DNA of 64,000 bases from Liolophura sinensis (taxonomy: Eukaryota; Mollusca; Polyplacophora; Chitonida; Chitonidae): positions 15,867,338 to 15,931,337 of the forward strand of contig NC_088302.1 in assembly GCF_032854445.1 (NCBI RefSeq), given 5' to 3'. The position numbers and the translations under genes were made by a program. A model generated the notes under the pieces. That model ran no database searches. It worked only from the letters and a program-made list of their open reading frames with translations, and had not been told where the DNA came from. The first letter of the stretch is position 1, and each line of letters starts with the position of its first letter. Positions 36,701 to 48,084 of the stretch are shown one piece after another.

Positions 36701-39700
36701 AATTTCCAGGGGAAATCAAATAACAAATAGGGAAAAGGGCAAATTTCATATTTACTTCTATAAAATTAAACGAACCACAAATAAAACATCGATTTACAGG
36801 TTATCTATACGTAGCGGTGAATGACTAATGTCACATTTGCATATATACCGTAAAGGTTTAAAGTTTAGGATATACATATAACATACACTGATTAGACAGG
36901 TCCAGACTGTACCTGTATATTATAGACTTGTAGAGGTGAGGTACTGACCAGCATGTCTACAGGTTATTATTACTTTATTGGGCTGTTCATGATGTCATTC
37001 GTTTGGTACTGTAAATTGTTATAAGATGTACACACAACATACACAAATATACAGAATGTATCTATTACCAGCTCATACAGGATGATAGCAGTTGGGGTTG
37101 AATAAGATGGTGAACGGTAATGTGATGTTTCTGATGTGACGTCATTTGGGTTTGGTACCGTAAACATTACAGTGTTACAGTATGTAAACGTGAAAAAGAC
37201 CTGCAGTACACATGTATATGTATATATATATATATGGTACATTTACATACACGTGTAAACTTATAGTAGTTTGGTTTTCACCAGCACAATCGTGTGTGCT
37301 GTCATAGGGATGGTCTTTCTCCGAAGCTGTCAGCCGAAGATCGCAGCTGCCTAATCTCTATGCTAGCCTCCAGTACTTGATCCATTGTAAATGACGCCCG
37401 GCAGTGTAGGGGTTCGAATCCAGTACATTTTTTTCCATTTTTTTTTTAACCTTTTTTCATTATCCTGAACTTTATAAACACCAGGCTACCAGCAGTGGTA
37501 GAAGATAAATGGCATGGACCCCGGCATCGCTGTTGGATAACAGCTGTTTTTCTCTGTTCTTTTTTTCTGTCCATCCAAGGCAACCCCATCCCCGCACATT
37601 CCTACCCTCCTAGAAAAATATGTAGATTTCTTGTTTTATTACATGTCAGTGTCTGTCTTTTAGGTAATCTCTGAAGAAGGCAGACTTGACCAATGAGATC
37701 CTGTGTTCATACAGTCAGACTTGGTCGAATACAGCTTAAAGTTACAGAGTTAGTAAGATATCTGGCTTTCCTTTCTCCTTAAACCATCCAATGAAGGTAT
37801 AGGCTCCATGTGAATTTATTGACCCTAATATTTTCAGGGGCTATGTTGCATCAGGGACGTCTGTTTCAACATCTGGTGTAGCAGATCAGGAGGGTGGGGA
37901 TGTTCAGACAATCACTGTCAGTGAGAAGGTGAGTTAGACTGTGTGCTCTGCTGTGTGCCAACACTGAAATTTCCTCTACAGCTGCTGAAATTAGTTTTGT
38001 GTAACCATTATACTCTTATCAGAAAATGTCATTCACTGGAGAACTTCTTCAATCAGCTGAATAAGAAAATGTACTGGTGTATTGAAAAAAAATGACATAA
38101 ATCAAAATAAATTGAGTTATTTTAGTAGAGGGCTGGAAACAGACCTAATCTGCCACAAACAATTTTAAGTACATGTATAAATCAAGTTTTAATGAGCAAT
38201 TCTCATGAGGCCATGGAATCAGTCATGTTCAAGCAAGATACATGATATCACCTCACTTATAACCATACATCCCAAGTATATATGGTTGAAAGTCACAACA
38301 AGGTTCAAGTAACTTAAGTGGTATCAGCTGTGTAGTTGGGTTATGGAAATAACTTGCTCCTGATTGTTTAAAACATGGCAGCGCTTGTGATTGTCTCAGT
38401 GTGGTGATTTTCCTTATTATGAACTGCAATACCTCAGTTGTTGCTGTCACAAAAACAGATAGTTATGCATTTTAAAGTTACTGTAGGGTACTTTATTGTT
38501 GTATACGTTTGGACTAGTCTTTTTTTTTATTAGCACAGCATAAGGTGCTTCTAGCTACATTTATTTATTTCATTTGTGTTTTAATTCCTGCTGAGGGGGC
38601 TTCCATGGCCTTGAGAAAGTCTGCCAGCAACCTGCGGATGGTCATAGGTTTTCTATGGTACAGAATTCAGGAAACCAGGGCTGACCACTGGCATGTGCGA
38701 AGTACTTGCTAAACTTTCCCTCATCGGATATGCACATTTTACACCTCAACATGTGTGCAAGCCATATTGGTGGAAGACCACCTGCATTGACCTATGATTG
38801 GTTATTGAAACTTGACTGTCTGATGCATGGTACTTTCAATTCTAACGTTGTGCCAAAGCTTTATTATCCCAGACAGAGAAATCTTCTCAAGCTGTGAATA
38901 TATTAAGAGTAATGAAACAATAGTGTCTATTGAGGACAACCTTGAAATTCAAATATTGAAGTTATTATTCATATTACTCACCAGGAACTCTTCCTCTCCG
39001 GCCGTACGTGGGAAGGTCTGCCAGCAACCTGCGGATGGGTGTGGGTTTCCTCCTGGCTCTGCCCGGTTTCCACCCACCATAATGCTGGCCGCCGTTGTAT
39101 AAGTGAAATATTCTACATGATTTTCATTTAGACAGCAGGAACTGATGAATTAGACAGTTCATTTGTATCTGATTTGAAAGCAATTCATCCACTATCATCT
39201 CGAGTTTAATGGCAACTGTCTCCAAAGTAGACGCCTACAAGGACAAGAGTACAAAGCTTCTTTTTTTTTTTGTTTGTTAGTTGTTTTTTTTTTTAGCCCT
39301 GACGGTTGTGCCTTTTAGAAACTCTTGACATTTCAGCACCTGTACTTTAGTATATAAATATACATTCCAGATTGTTAGTTTTTGTTAAGTTTTATTTTGA
39401 GGAGGTTTTCTTCTTTGCCCACATCATGAGCTCTTAGTCTTCCTGCTCTAACACGCCTTTGAGGATTGTTTTGAAGCCGTTTTCACTCCATACATGTCGT
39501 CATGTTTAACACTTAATCAGTACAAAGATATACATGATGCTATCTTTAGTTAGGATGATATATATAACCCTCTTATGCGTGGGTGGAGTATGTGTGAAAT
39601 AGTCATTTTCGTTATGGTTTCCCCTTGGGGAAAAAAACCCTGAATCAATTTTTAACAAAAGGTAAATCAGTGAAATGAAAAGAAAAACTAAACTCCTGTT

Positions 39701-39757
39701 GATTGCAAGTTGTTATAGGTCAGTATACGCTATCAGTGTCCCCAGCCAGTAAACAAG

Positions 39758-39820
<63 letters not shown>

Positions 39821-42800
39821 GATCTACGCTCTTTCTTGGCACAGGTGTTGTTCAGACTTGCACAGTAGATTTGTTCTCAACCATTAGAGCTTGTATCCAT
39901 GGTTTATAAATGGCTGTCCTGTTTTTACCCTAATTCTCGAACCTTTTCGCATGTGAAAGACCAACTTTCAGTGTAATTTATGCACATTGTTAATTTGATT
40001 TTAGAGACAAAACTACTTTGGCTGGATTGGCCACTTTCTAGGCTTCACAGAAAGTATAATTTTATCAGTCTACACAGAATAATGCCTTCAGAATGTGCTT
40101 GAATAAACACTATGAAAACATATGGAAAGGTTGAAGAATTACAGTCATTTGCTTAGATAAATCCCTTACTTTTCATACAAGATATTTTCCCTGAAATGCA
40201 GTAAATAACCTAAAATTTCACCCAAATGGGCATTTTTACAGGCAAAATAAGGTCATAAAATATTACTTCTGGTACGGAAATTTAATTTCTCCCGGTAGGA
40301 TATTATCTTACCTTTCTCCTGGGTCATTAAGATGCTCATTGAATGTTACTTTCGAGCCCTGGATTGCACCATATAATGGAGATTTCTTGAGTTTAGCATA
40401 AAGCAAGTGATTTTTGAAATTTGTGAATTGTTTATCAGCTATGTTTAAGTGTTTGGAAAACTTTCCCGTAAATTGCCATGACAATTTACAAGTCATGACT
40501 TCATTGTGAATTGTTTATCAGCCATGACTTCAGTATTTGGAAAACTTGTTTGTGAATTGCCATATTTGAAAAACTTAAGTGTGATATTGTTTATTAGCCA
40601 TGACTTCATTGTGAATTGTTTATTAGCCATGAATTCGGTGTTTGGAAAACTTGCATGTGAATTGTTTGTCAGACATGACCTCATTGTTTGGAAAACTTGC
40701 ATGTGAATTGTTTGTCAGACATGACCTCATTGTTTGGAAAATTTGCTTGCTAGTTGTTTATCTGCCACGACTTCGTTGTTTAGAAAACTTGACTGAATTT
40801 TTTATCAGCCGTGACTTCAATGTTAGGAAAACTTGCCTATGAATTGTTTATGTGAGTGTACTAGCAGTGTCAGTTTGTGACAAATCTGCACATCATAGAT
40901 GTATGTGTTTTCAAAACATGTTAATATGTGATGAATGCAAACATCCTACATGAATTGTTGTCATTTGTCATTGTCATTTAGTGACAGTTCCATGTTCTTA
41001 AAGTTAAGTATTTTCTGTTAACGGTCTACCAAAAACTGTAACCAGTCCACCAAAAACTGTTACCAGTCTACCAAAAACTGTTACCAATCTACCAAAAACT
41101 GCTACCAGTCTACCAAAAACTGTTACTAATCTACCAAAAACTGTTACTATATACATGCAGGTATCCAAAATTGTTCCCAGTATAGATGTCTGTATTCATC
41201 CACTCTTATCATGGCCTTTGCTGCAGATGGATATCACTCATCTGAGTGGCGTTCCAGAAGAACATATTAAAACTCGTCGAGTGAAGATCTACGTGCCCGC
41301 CAGAAACGCCATGCAGTCAGGATCCTTTGGGACAAGAAAATGGCGCCTTGACTTTGACACTCGGGAACGTTGGGAGAACCCTCTCATGGGTTGGACCTCT
41401 ACGTAAGCTGACTTGAAAGTCAAAAAAAAAGTATAAAGAATGTTTAAAAAAGGAAATAAACAGAATGTGTTGTATAAGGCTTTAAAGATTGGAGAAATGT
41501 GACCAAAGATAAGCAATTTTGGAAGAGGAGTGTCTGAATTTTGAACAGTTATACTGTATCAATACAGAAAAGTATGTATGACAAAGTGTGATGAATGTCT
41601 GCTGGAAGCTGGAAAGATTTTCTTTTCTTTGTTTCTGGTCAAGCAAAATTATTTTGAGAACAGTATTTTGCCTTTTAGTAATTATGTGTATCTGTTTTCG
41701 TTTTGTAGAGATTGTCGACTCTTATATATTTTTATATATTATTTGAGTCGTGGGCCTATATCATAAAATACAGCTTGTCTTAGTTATAGAGGGATATATA
41801 CATGAAGTATTCCAGAATTTATATATGTACATATATTATAAAATATTATGGTTTTCGAGTTTTAACTAAAGTTTGGTTCTTGTTAATTGGTCTTAAACAT
41901 GTCTGTGTGTTTTATTTCATTTTGAATGTTCCCATCACATCAGAAACCATTCACTGATTCCTGATTTCAGTTTGTTCTCACTACGATATGGCTGAAATAT
42001 TGGCGTTAAGCCATAATCATTTGTTTATTCATTATTTAGAGGGGATCCCTTGTTCAACATGCAGGTGGATTTTAAGTCCAAGGATGATGCAGTTGACTTT
42101 TGTGAGAAAAATGGTAAGAACTTGTGAAAGAGAAACTTAAATATATCAGGCAAAAATAAGCTCATCATGCTACATGTATTTACTTACAAATGTAATGTCT
42201 GAAATTTATGCTTGTAGTTCCAAAATTTTACCTGACAGTTTGCCATGAGGGTTTAGGTGATATTATAGTTTTGTGACCAGTTTTTATTATCCAGAAACCT
42301 GTGAATTGTCCATGTACTAATACATGAGAACTAAAAAAGCTTTCATTAACATCAAAATTAAGAAACCAAAGAAAAACTAAATATAAAGAAGAAATAGTGC
42401 CTGTTTAATTTTGTTATTGGGACAACAGAATGTTACTTAGTTATCTCACACTGTAATAAACAGTGCATCAAAAGTAAGTTTCCCTCAAAACTGTGTTGGA
42501 CATTTACCAAGATGTTTGCCCAATGGTTGTGAAATTTTGCACTCAGTATTTCAGTAATCTAGTGAACACACTGTAGCTAGAATTACCCTGTAGATTCATA
42601 TGTACTCCAATGAATATGCGCAAATGCATTATCGGTTGAATTTTGAAAATTTTACAAACAGATGCCTTTACACATGGTTGCAGAGTGAAAAATGTCTTCT
42701 TTGAACACGAAAGCATTCAGCACATGCAATGGCCCGCCAATCCCAATTATCTTGAATCTGTAAAATTTCGAACAAACCAATGATGCGTTTGTGCATGCTC

Positions 42801-43662
42801 ATTGGAGCACATCTGTATCTACAGGGTAATCCTTGCTACAGTGTGTTGACTTGATTACTGAGATGCTGTGTACAAAATTTCAAAACAATTGGGCAAATAT
42901 CTTGGTAAATTCCAAACATGGTTCTTGGGGGTAACCCATTTTTGACGCACTGTTTATATCAAACCAGAGGCAAGTATTTGTTTTTTGTCTGTCCTTGTCT
43001 TGCTTTGGGCCTACCTTCACAAAACTTGGTGAATCATTTTTTCGTAACTATGCTCGTAAATGACGATGCCTTATGAGGATCACTTTCTCAGACCTTGGAT
43101 CAGTTTGAAAACCATGTTTGCTTCATATGTTTTCCAATTTTGATTTGTGCGCGGATTCAGTTTGTGTTCCCTCAGAACAAGTTGAATAACCATTTTGATC
43201 TGTAATCAAGTTCTCTGAGTTTGCTTGTTGGAACTGTTATGACGTGCATATGCTTTAACTTCCAGTGCTTCACATATACTTCTTTCTTATCTGTTGAACT
43301 AAAGACTTTAAAAGTGGTATTTGTCGCTGTCTCACTTAGCGTTCAGCGCTGAGATTGTAGAGCAAGGAAACAGGACTGGTTGACCCGATGTCAGTATAAT
43401 CTGACTGGGTGGGGTGTCATGTCTGGTGTCGTCAACTCTGGCGGTATGGCTGTCTTACGACTGAAAAAAGTACCACATGAAAACCAAAGTATACATGCAT
43501 TCTTATCTGTTTACCGTCAACATATTATAGAACATTGGAGTTTCCTTTTTTTTGACAGGATGGGAGTACGTGATTGAGGAGAAAGCAGTTAGGACATTCA
43601 AGAAGAAATCTTACGGATCAAACTTTTCGTGGGATAAGAAGACCAGAGTCTCTACAAAGTAA
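33753..43662 (+). CDS. NDUFS4: NADH dehydrogenase [ubiquinone] iron-sulfur protein 4, mitochondrial
   Basis: Accessory subunit of mitochondrial respiratory complex I (18 kDa, AQDQ), at the matrix arm near the NADH-binding module. Coding exons are 33753-33814, 37838-37928, 41227-41402, 42040-42113 and 43559-43662, all with GT/AG ends and matching phases (2, 0, 2, 1). The product is 168 residues against about 175 in human. Residues 1 to about 40 form a basic, serine-rich presequence for mitochondrial import. Family hallmarks are [54 protein letters not shown] and [18 protein letters not shown]; the last holds the RVS site reported as a PKA target in mammals. The start ACAAAATGGC has good context. 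The frame stays open upstream to 33612, so an extended N terminus is formally possible. Introns carry repeats; the convergent follistatin gene follows. The gene looks intact. Confidence 0.97.
34595..34930. repeat. Old tandem duplication in NDUFS4 intron 1
   Basis: 34600-34735 and 34795-34925 align: both have TAATGTGC, AAATGTTCCT.ACC, TGACAC/CGACACGT, GACCGTAACTCTCG and CTGCAACTA in order. Confidence 0.6.
36472..36498. repeat. G-rich simple repeat
   Basis: GGGGTGGGGGGGGGTGGGGG-type tract in NDUFS4 intron 1. Confidence 0.9.
38560..38665. mobile_element. Degenerate SINE-A fragments
   Basis: TTTATTTATTTCATTTGTGT (tail-like, one orientation) sits next to CTGCCAGCAACCTGCGGATG (body, opposite orientation). 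This suggests two broken copies side by side. Confidence 0.5.
38985..39115 (+). mobile_element. SINE-A copy lacking its head and tail
   Basis: From CTCTCCGGCCGTACGTGGGA to GTATAAGTGAAATATTCT, in NDUFS4 intron 2. Confidence 0.85.
39761..39820. repeat. (TA)n microsatellite
   Basis: About 55 bases of TA repeats in NDUFS4 intron 2. Confidence 0.95.
39926..40145. mobile_element. MITE family T, complete copy
   Basis: About 220 bp with imperfect terminal inverted repeats: ACCCTAATTCTCGAACCTTT at one end and, on the other strand, ACTGTAATTCTTCAACCTTT. The inside matches the 44318-44514 copy in opposite orientation (ATAATTTTATCAGTC...ACACAGAATAATGC). It has no coding capacity. Confidence 0.75.
40428..40855. 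repeat. 46-bp minisatellite, about nine imperfect units
   Basis: Units of the type GTGAATTGTTTGTCAGACAT followed by GACCTCATTGTTTGGAAAAC. Two adjacent units near 40650-40740 are nearly identical. Lies in NDUFS4 intron 2. Confidence 0.88.
41023..41150. repeat. 21-bp minisatellite, six units
   Basis: CTACCAAAAACTGTTACCAGT repeated six times, ending about 75 bases before NDUFS4 exon 3. Confidence 0.93.
41965..42036 (+). mobile_element. SINE-C tail at the NDUFS4 exon 4 acceptor
   Basis: GTTCTCACTACGATATGGCT, GAAATATTGGCGTTAAGCCA and a CATTTGTTTATTCATTA tail. The pyrimidine-rich tail directly abuts the acceptor TTATTTAG of exon 4, so the element may supply part of this splice site. Confidence 0.55.
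42457..42956. mobile_element. Fold-back, Tc1/mariner-related element
   Basis: About 200-bp inverted arms begin TAAACAGTGCATCAAAA (left) and, on the other strand, TAAACAGTGCGTCAAAA (right). CAGTG-type ends next to TA fit Tc1/mariner. The arms remain alignable throughout, for example CATTTACCAAGATGTTTGCC against AATTTACCAAGATATTTGCC. The roughly 100-bp spacer encodes [13 protein letters not shown], which resembles the WPA.SPDLNPIE stretch of Tc1/mariner transposases. It is a non-autonomous derivative in NDUFS4 intron 4. Confidence 0.75.
43300..43500 (+). mobile_element. SINE-B copy
   Basis: AAAGACTTTAAAAGTGGTAT, GAGCAAGGAAACAGGACTGG and GGGGTGTCATGTCTGGTGTC blocks; ends about 60 bases upstream of NDUFS4 exon 5. 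Confidence 0.78.
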
Positions 43663-44317
43663 CAGCAGCGTTTTTAGACAAATGGAATTACATGTACTTG
43701 GACATTTGATGGACCATGTGATCGTTTGATGCCCTGTTCTCGGAGAGACACCTGTTACAGAATACTAACTCGAAACTTTGTACATACATAGGTACAGTAG
43801 ATGATGATTCTGCGCTTTATTATTATAGGTAAAAAGGATGTCACTCTATCTGGAGAGGTTTGTGTCCTGACATATTCAGTCTAGAGCAACAACCATCGTT
43901 CGTCACAAAGACAGTGTGTGAAGCAGTGCTATTTACCCTTACCTCGTTGTTTCAGTAAAATTATTATTGTCGGGTAGATTTGCTTTTTGTGTTTGATCTT
44001 TCCACATGACCTTTAAGCCTGTATAAGTTGTGAAGACGTCAGGGGAAAATTTCAAAATCCATGTCTGATTTTTTGAGTTAAAATTTCAATTCTTGTCACA
44101 TGGCTTAGTTGTTGGTACTAAAAATGAAATTTTAATGCTAAAAATAAGCCCTAAAGTCCTATTTCTCTGAAGTGAGAAATGACTTCGTGGAATATTCCCT
44201 TGTCACCAGGATCACGGAAGATGTCAAACCATGTCTTAACTTGAAAACTTATTCCTGAATGTTGATTTGAGTTTTAACAAACTTGCAGTTTTATCACGAA
44301 GTGGTAAGACAATTCTT

Positions 44318-44514
44318 ACTGTAATTCTTTAACCTTTTCGTATGTTTGCAAGGTGTTTATTCAGGTGTATTCTGAATGCATTATTCTGTGTTGACTGATA
44401 AAATTATACTTTTCTGAAGCCCTGTAACTGGCTAATAAAATCAAATTAAAAATGTGCATAAATTGCACTGAGAGTTACTCTTTCGTATGCGAAAAGGTTG
44501 TGGAATTAGGGTGG
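44318..44514. mobile_element. MITE family T, complete copy in the NDUFS4 3' region
   Basis: Inverted ends ACTGTAATTCTTTAACCTTT and, on the other strand, ACCCTAATTCCACAACCTTT. Opposite orientation to the copy at 39926-40145. It contains AATAAA at 44434-44439. Confidence 0.75.
44434..44439 (+). terminator. Candidate NDUFS4 poly(A) signal, MITE-borne
   Basis: The first plus-strand AATAAA I found after the stop at 43662, giving a 3' UTR near 0.8 kb. It lies inside the MITE at 44318-44514. An earlier variant signal such as AGTAAA near 43956 cannot be excluded. Confidence 0.35.
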
Positions 44515-44963
44515 TATTAAAATAACAATCCTGAAGGCAAAATACAATACGTTATTATTGCAGTAAACCTTTTGAATTAAAGTCTGCCAGCGCCATGGTC
44601 CTGCGGTCTGGCTCTGACCTACTTTTTTGACATTCACGGCTCTACCAGGTAATTTATCATTTTTTAATCACTTTAAAAGTGACACATAGCATCAGGAATG
44701 AAAATTTTCAGCTGAACAGCTGATTTTCAGAGAAGTCAAGATTTTCAAAGTATCTAACTTTGAAAATCGGACTAATTGTTTTACTAATGGGGGTCAGCAA
44801 GTAGAAGAAATTTCAGCTGGTGTCAGTGGAAAAGATTTTCTTTCCTGTGGTACCTTGGTTGGTCTGCTTAACGTTCTGTTCTGCGATGCCCATCCATCTC
44901 ATCTAGGATGGTCTTACATTCTAAATTACATATTTCTCTCCTCCATTCGTTTCATTGTAGTTC

Positions 44964-45089
44964 TCACAGCCTCAGATCTAGCTCTTGTAGGTTCAACTGC
45001 AACTTCAATCTTGGCGGTTTGTCTGGTACCTGATGAATTGTGAAGGTTACCTCTGGGCGCTTAACCCTTTTGACCCTCGAGCCATAAAC
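44964..45089 (-). CDS. Orphan candidate exon 3' of follistatin copy 1
   Basis: An acceptor-like CACTTTCAG is followed by 41 open codons and TGA. The peptide contains KRPEVTFTIHQVPDKPP and LQLNLQELDLRL. A counterpart with its own acceptor and stop lies at the same place beside copy 2 (49406-49494). No donor in follistatin exon 5 connects to it, so it is not placed in the follistatin model. Confidence 0.25.
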   Translation of the reverse strand, partial: VYGSRVKRVKRPEVTFTIHQVPDKPPRLKLQLNLQELDLRL

Positions 45090-45467
45090 CTGAAAGTGAA
45101 AAATTTCGAGAACATCACGAAAACCCAATGATATATGCATGTATAGCGAAAAAACAACAATATTTAAAAGCATACATTTGTAACTAAAACTTTAAAGACA
45201 ATTATACTTTTGCTAAGAATGTTTAATCAACATATACAAAGAATACAGAAACAAATTGAAACTTGTATTTTTGTGATAAAGTAATGAAATACATGTCATG
45301 GCATGGTACTAAAAACCTTTTGGAAGTCTAAAACCCTAGCATATATCTAAGAACAAATGTTACACCAGCATGAATACTTTCGCAAGAAAAATTTAAAAAC
45401 GAAGAAGAAATAGATTAAACCATAAATTAATTGATGAAGAATGTTGTAGGCAATATATTTAGTGATT

Positions 45468-45473
45468 TTTATT
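45468..45473 (-). terminator. Poly(A) signal of follistatin copy 1
   Basis: AATAAA on the minus strand 87 bases after the stop codon. The aligned place in copy 2 reads AATCAA, so copy 2 must use a variant signal. Confidence 0.5.
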
Positions 45474-45559
45474 TACATATGGTAACTATAACGATAAGTT
45501 CGAGAGCTTGGTTAACGATCAGTATAATATATTATGGTGCTACAGGAGACAGTGAATTG

Positions 45560-47693
45560 TCACTGCGGAGATTTCGTCGTCTTCCTATGTCGTCGTCTGG
45601 GACTCTGCTTGTCATGTTTACAGACGCCGTTGTGTTTGATTCGAATCACAACTCCAGACTCGCAAGCTGCTTTCCTCATCTCACAAAAGTTGCTATAGGT
45701 GATGTTGTTAGAACCGCACATGGGATGTGGCTTAATATCTGCTTCTTCACAGATTTCTCGACACATGACGCATTTTGGTTGCTTGATCTCTTCGTCCACT
45801 AAGCATATCCTGTCTTTGGGGCATTTAAGAGATTCGCATGTTGTGTTCGCTGTGAAAACAACAAAGAGAAAACCGTTGTATTACTGAGATCGGAGAGCTG
45901 GATATAATGATAGAGAATTAAATTGTAGAGCCAAGGTAATAAGCACTAATTATCGATGAAGACATCAAGAAAATAATAGGAAATGTGCAGATAACATTAA
46001 AAAAAAACAAGAAAAAAAAAAAAAACAACGACATGTACATTATGTTCTTGAAACTTTGGCAAAGGTAGTGTTGTTGGTAAGTCTAGACCAGATTAGGTAG
46101 CGGTATCGAAACTTTTGGTGTACTGCGTATATACATATATTTTATTCAACCATTTAATCCCAGCCCAGTGAAACTCTGGAATTGTATCTTACCTTTGCAT
46201 TTTCCTGGGTAAAGCACAGTTGTCTGGAAGGCGTTTTCACAGGCAATTTTCCGGATCTGGCAGATACTTTCATAGGTGATGCCATCAGACCCACAAATCT
46301 GTTCTGCTTCGCTGGTGGCCGGAGGACAGTGCTTCGTGCATGGAATACAATGAGGGTTGCCATTCTGATCTTCCATACATGTGCCATCTCTGCACTTGAC
46401 TTTTTTACAGGATTCTGCGAGAAGTAAATTTAAGATAATAAAGATGAACATTCTGGAACATTAGCCAAAATAATTGAGTTAAAGCCTGTATGTACACATA
46501 TGATTTACATAGAAAATGTCACTATTTGAGGCGTCAAGTTAAGAAAGGTTGGCTTAAGCGAAGGGTTTGTATAATATGAATTCGTACGAGAGTAACTGAC
46601 TGTGTACTTACTGCGACATTTCCCTTCATATGCAATCTCCACTTTCTCATGATGACGACAATTGTAGGCGAGCAGACGACACTGATTCTTAAACGTCTTC
46701 CGATTTGTGCCACAAACTTTCCTCTTCAGCATATCCTTGGAGCAGACGGGACTACAAGCACACTTGGGGCCCTTCTTGGTGTTCACACACTTCTTGCCAG
46801 CTCCACAGTTCACTCTGTCGCAAGTAACTACAATGAATAAGCAAAAGCATATGTTAAACTGGGACTTCGTGTATAATACAAATAATAGCTAAGCTTCGAA
46901 CATGTACATCTTCGTTTAATGCATGAGGGCATTTGTTCTGAAACTACACGCAAAGACATATTAAATTGTCAAGAAGACAACAACATTAAAGACAGCTAGT
47001 CTGTGGATTTCTACAATAAATGTTAATTTACTTTATTAAGTTTCTTTTGCCAAGGAGTTCAAAAACGTCTGAAACATAACGTCAACTTGTAGTTGAACAA
47101 GCCTCTGAGCTTCGTTACTGAACTCACTGTGACATTTTTCACAAGATGGCGCTCCTCCCAAGAAAGCTTCCCAATAGAAAAGTTTGGCGGGCGTCGCATC
47201 GTCGTGGTTAGACCAGGCCATTGTCAGGAGTCCATTCTTACAACACTCTTCCTTGGACAATTTGGTTTTGTACAGGTGCTGGCAACGGCCATTCTTCGTG
47301 ATAGTAGTCCAACACATGCCGCCTGTAGAAGAGAAAATAATCGTCAAACATTGGAACATAAATGGGCTGCATACAGAACAATCAAGTTCGTTTGAAAATT
47401 CTACAATAACATTCTATATAGCTCATTCTGTATGTGCGATATCATGGGAATAAGAATGCCGGTACCAACTACATGAACTAAGGAATTAAGTCTTTGAAAA
47501 TGTTTGAAAAAGAAACAAAAATTTACCAGTGTTTGGAAAGTTTGTTCACTATTCGTTCTTTTTAAAAGTTTCTACCTTCTACCATATAGTTTGTTGTTTC
47601 TGAGCAAGTATAGTAAAAACGTACAAAAAATGACTTACCATCGACAACATGAAAGAGGAATTGGATTAACAAGGTGATCAATAATCTCGTCAT
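45560..47693 (-). CDS. FST: Follistatin, tandem copy 1
   Basis: Secreted antagonist of activin/BMP-type TGF-beta ligands. Coding exons are 47693-47639, 47322-47128, 46827-46612, 46414-46193 and 45849-45560; every intron is phase 1 with consensus ends (donors GTAAGT, GTGAGT, GTAAGT, GTAAGA). The product is 325 residues: signal peptide 1-18 (MTRLLITLLIQFLFHVVD), TB domain about 20-84 (MCWTTITKNGRCQ, LSKEECC, FLGGAPSCEKC), then three follistatin/Kazal modules, one per exon (about 85-156, 157-229, 231-303), each with CG.(D/N)..TY or a close variant. This order matches vertebrate follistatin; FSTL3 has only two modules. FSD1 has the basic KKCVNTKKGPK, comparable to the heparin-binding patch of human FSD1. 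The tail is basic (SPRRRHRKTTKSPQ), unlike the acidic tail of human FST315. The open frame past the exon 2 donor is intron. Confidence 0.95.
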
Positions 47694-47773
47694 GGTGATC
47701 GGCTTAATTATCGATGACTTAGCAGGTGTAGTGAACAGCGTTCAAGTGATGACTACTCACTGATCACCCTCGG

Positions 47774-47779
47774 TTTATA
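47774..47779 (-). promoter_or_regulatory. TATA box of follistatin copy 1
   Basis: Minus-strand GTTTATAAAC 81 bases upstream of the ATG; identical in copy 2. Confidence 0.6.
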
Positions 47780-48084
47780 AACAGGCTATGTTCACTCTCA
47801 TTTCACTCAGGCACCTCTCACTCTTACATCTCAGACACATTAAGATAATGACTTTTAGAAAGACTAATCATTTGTTCTGAATAAATCCATGAAAATCAGC
47901 GGGGCGTCCAATGGGTGCCAGTTAAAGTTAATCTTCTCAGTTATTGAGTTACATATCCCCGGAGGAGACTGGGCAAACAGATTTATGATTGACCTATCAG
48001 CAAGAGGTTTAATCCCAAAATATGAAGAATACGGAGACAAGGTTTAAACTTACTCGCACATTTAGAGGCCAACACACCAAAAAC

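Noticed and set aside
37370-37440. tRNA-like box B (GGGGTTCGAATCCAGTA) followed by a T run
   Set aside because: No convincing box A or acceptor stem pairing; at most a worn SINE head.
47036-47127. Open frame running on past the TB domain exon of follistatin copy 1 (also copy 2, 51647-51738)
   Set aside because: It begins at a perfect GTGAGT donor that restores frame with exon 3 and the family's exon structure. The continued ORF is intron, and its preservation in both copies follows from their near-identity.
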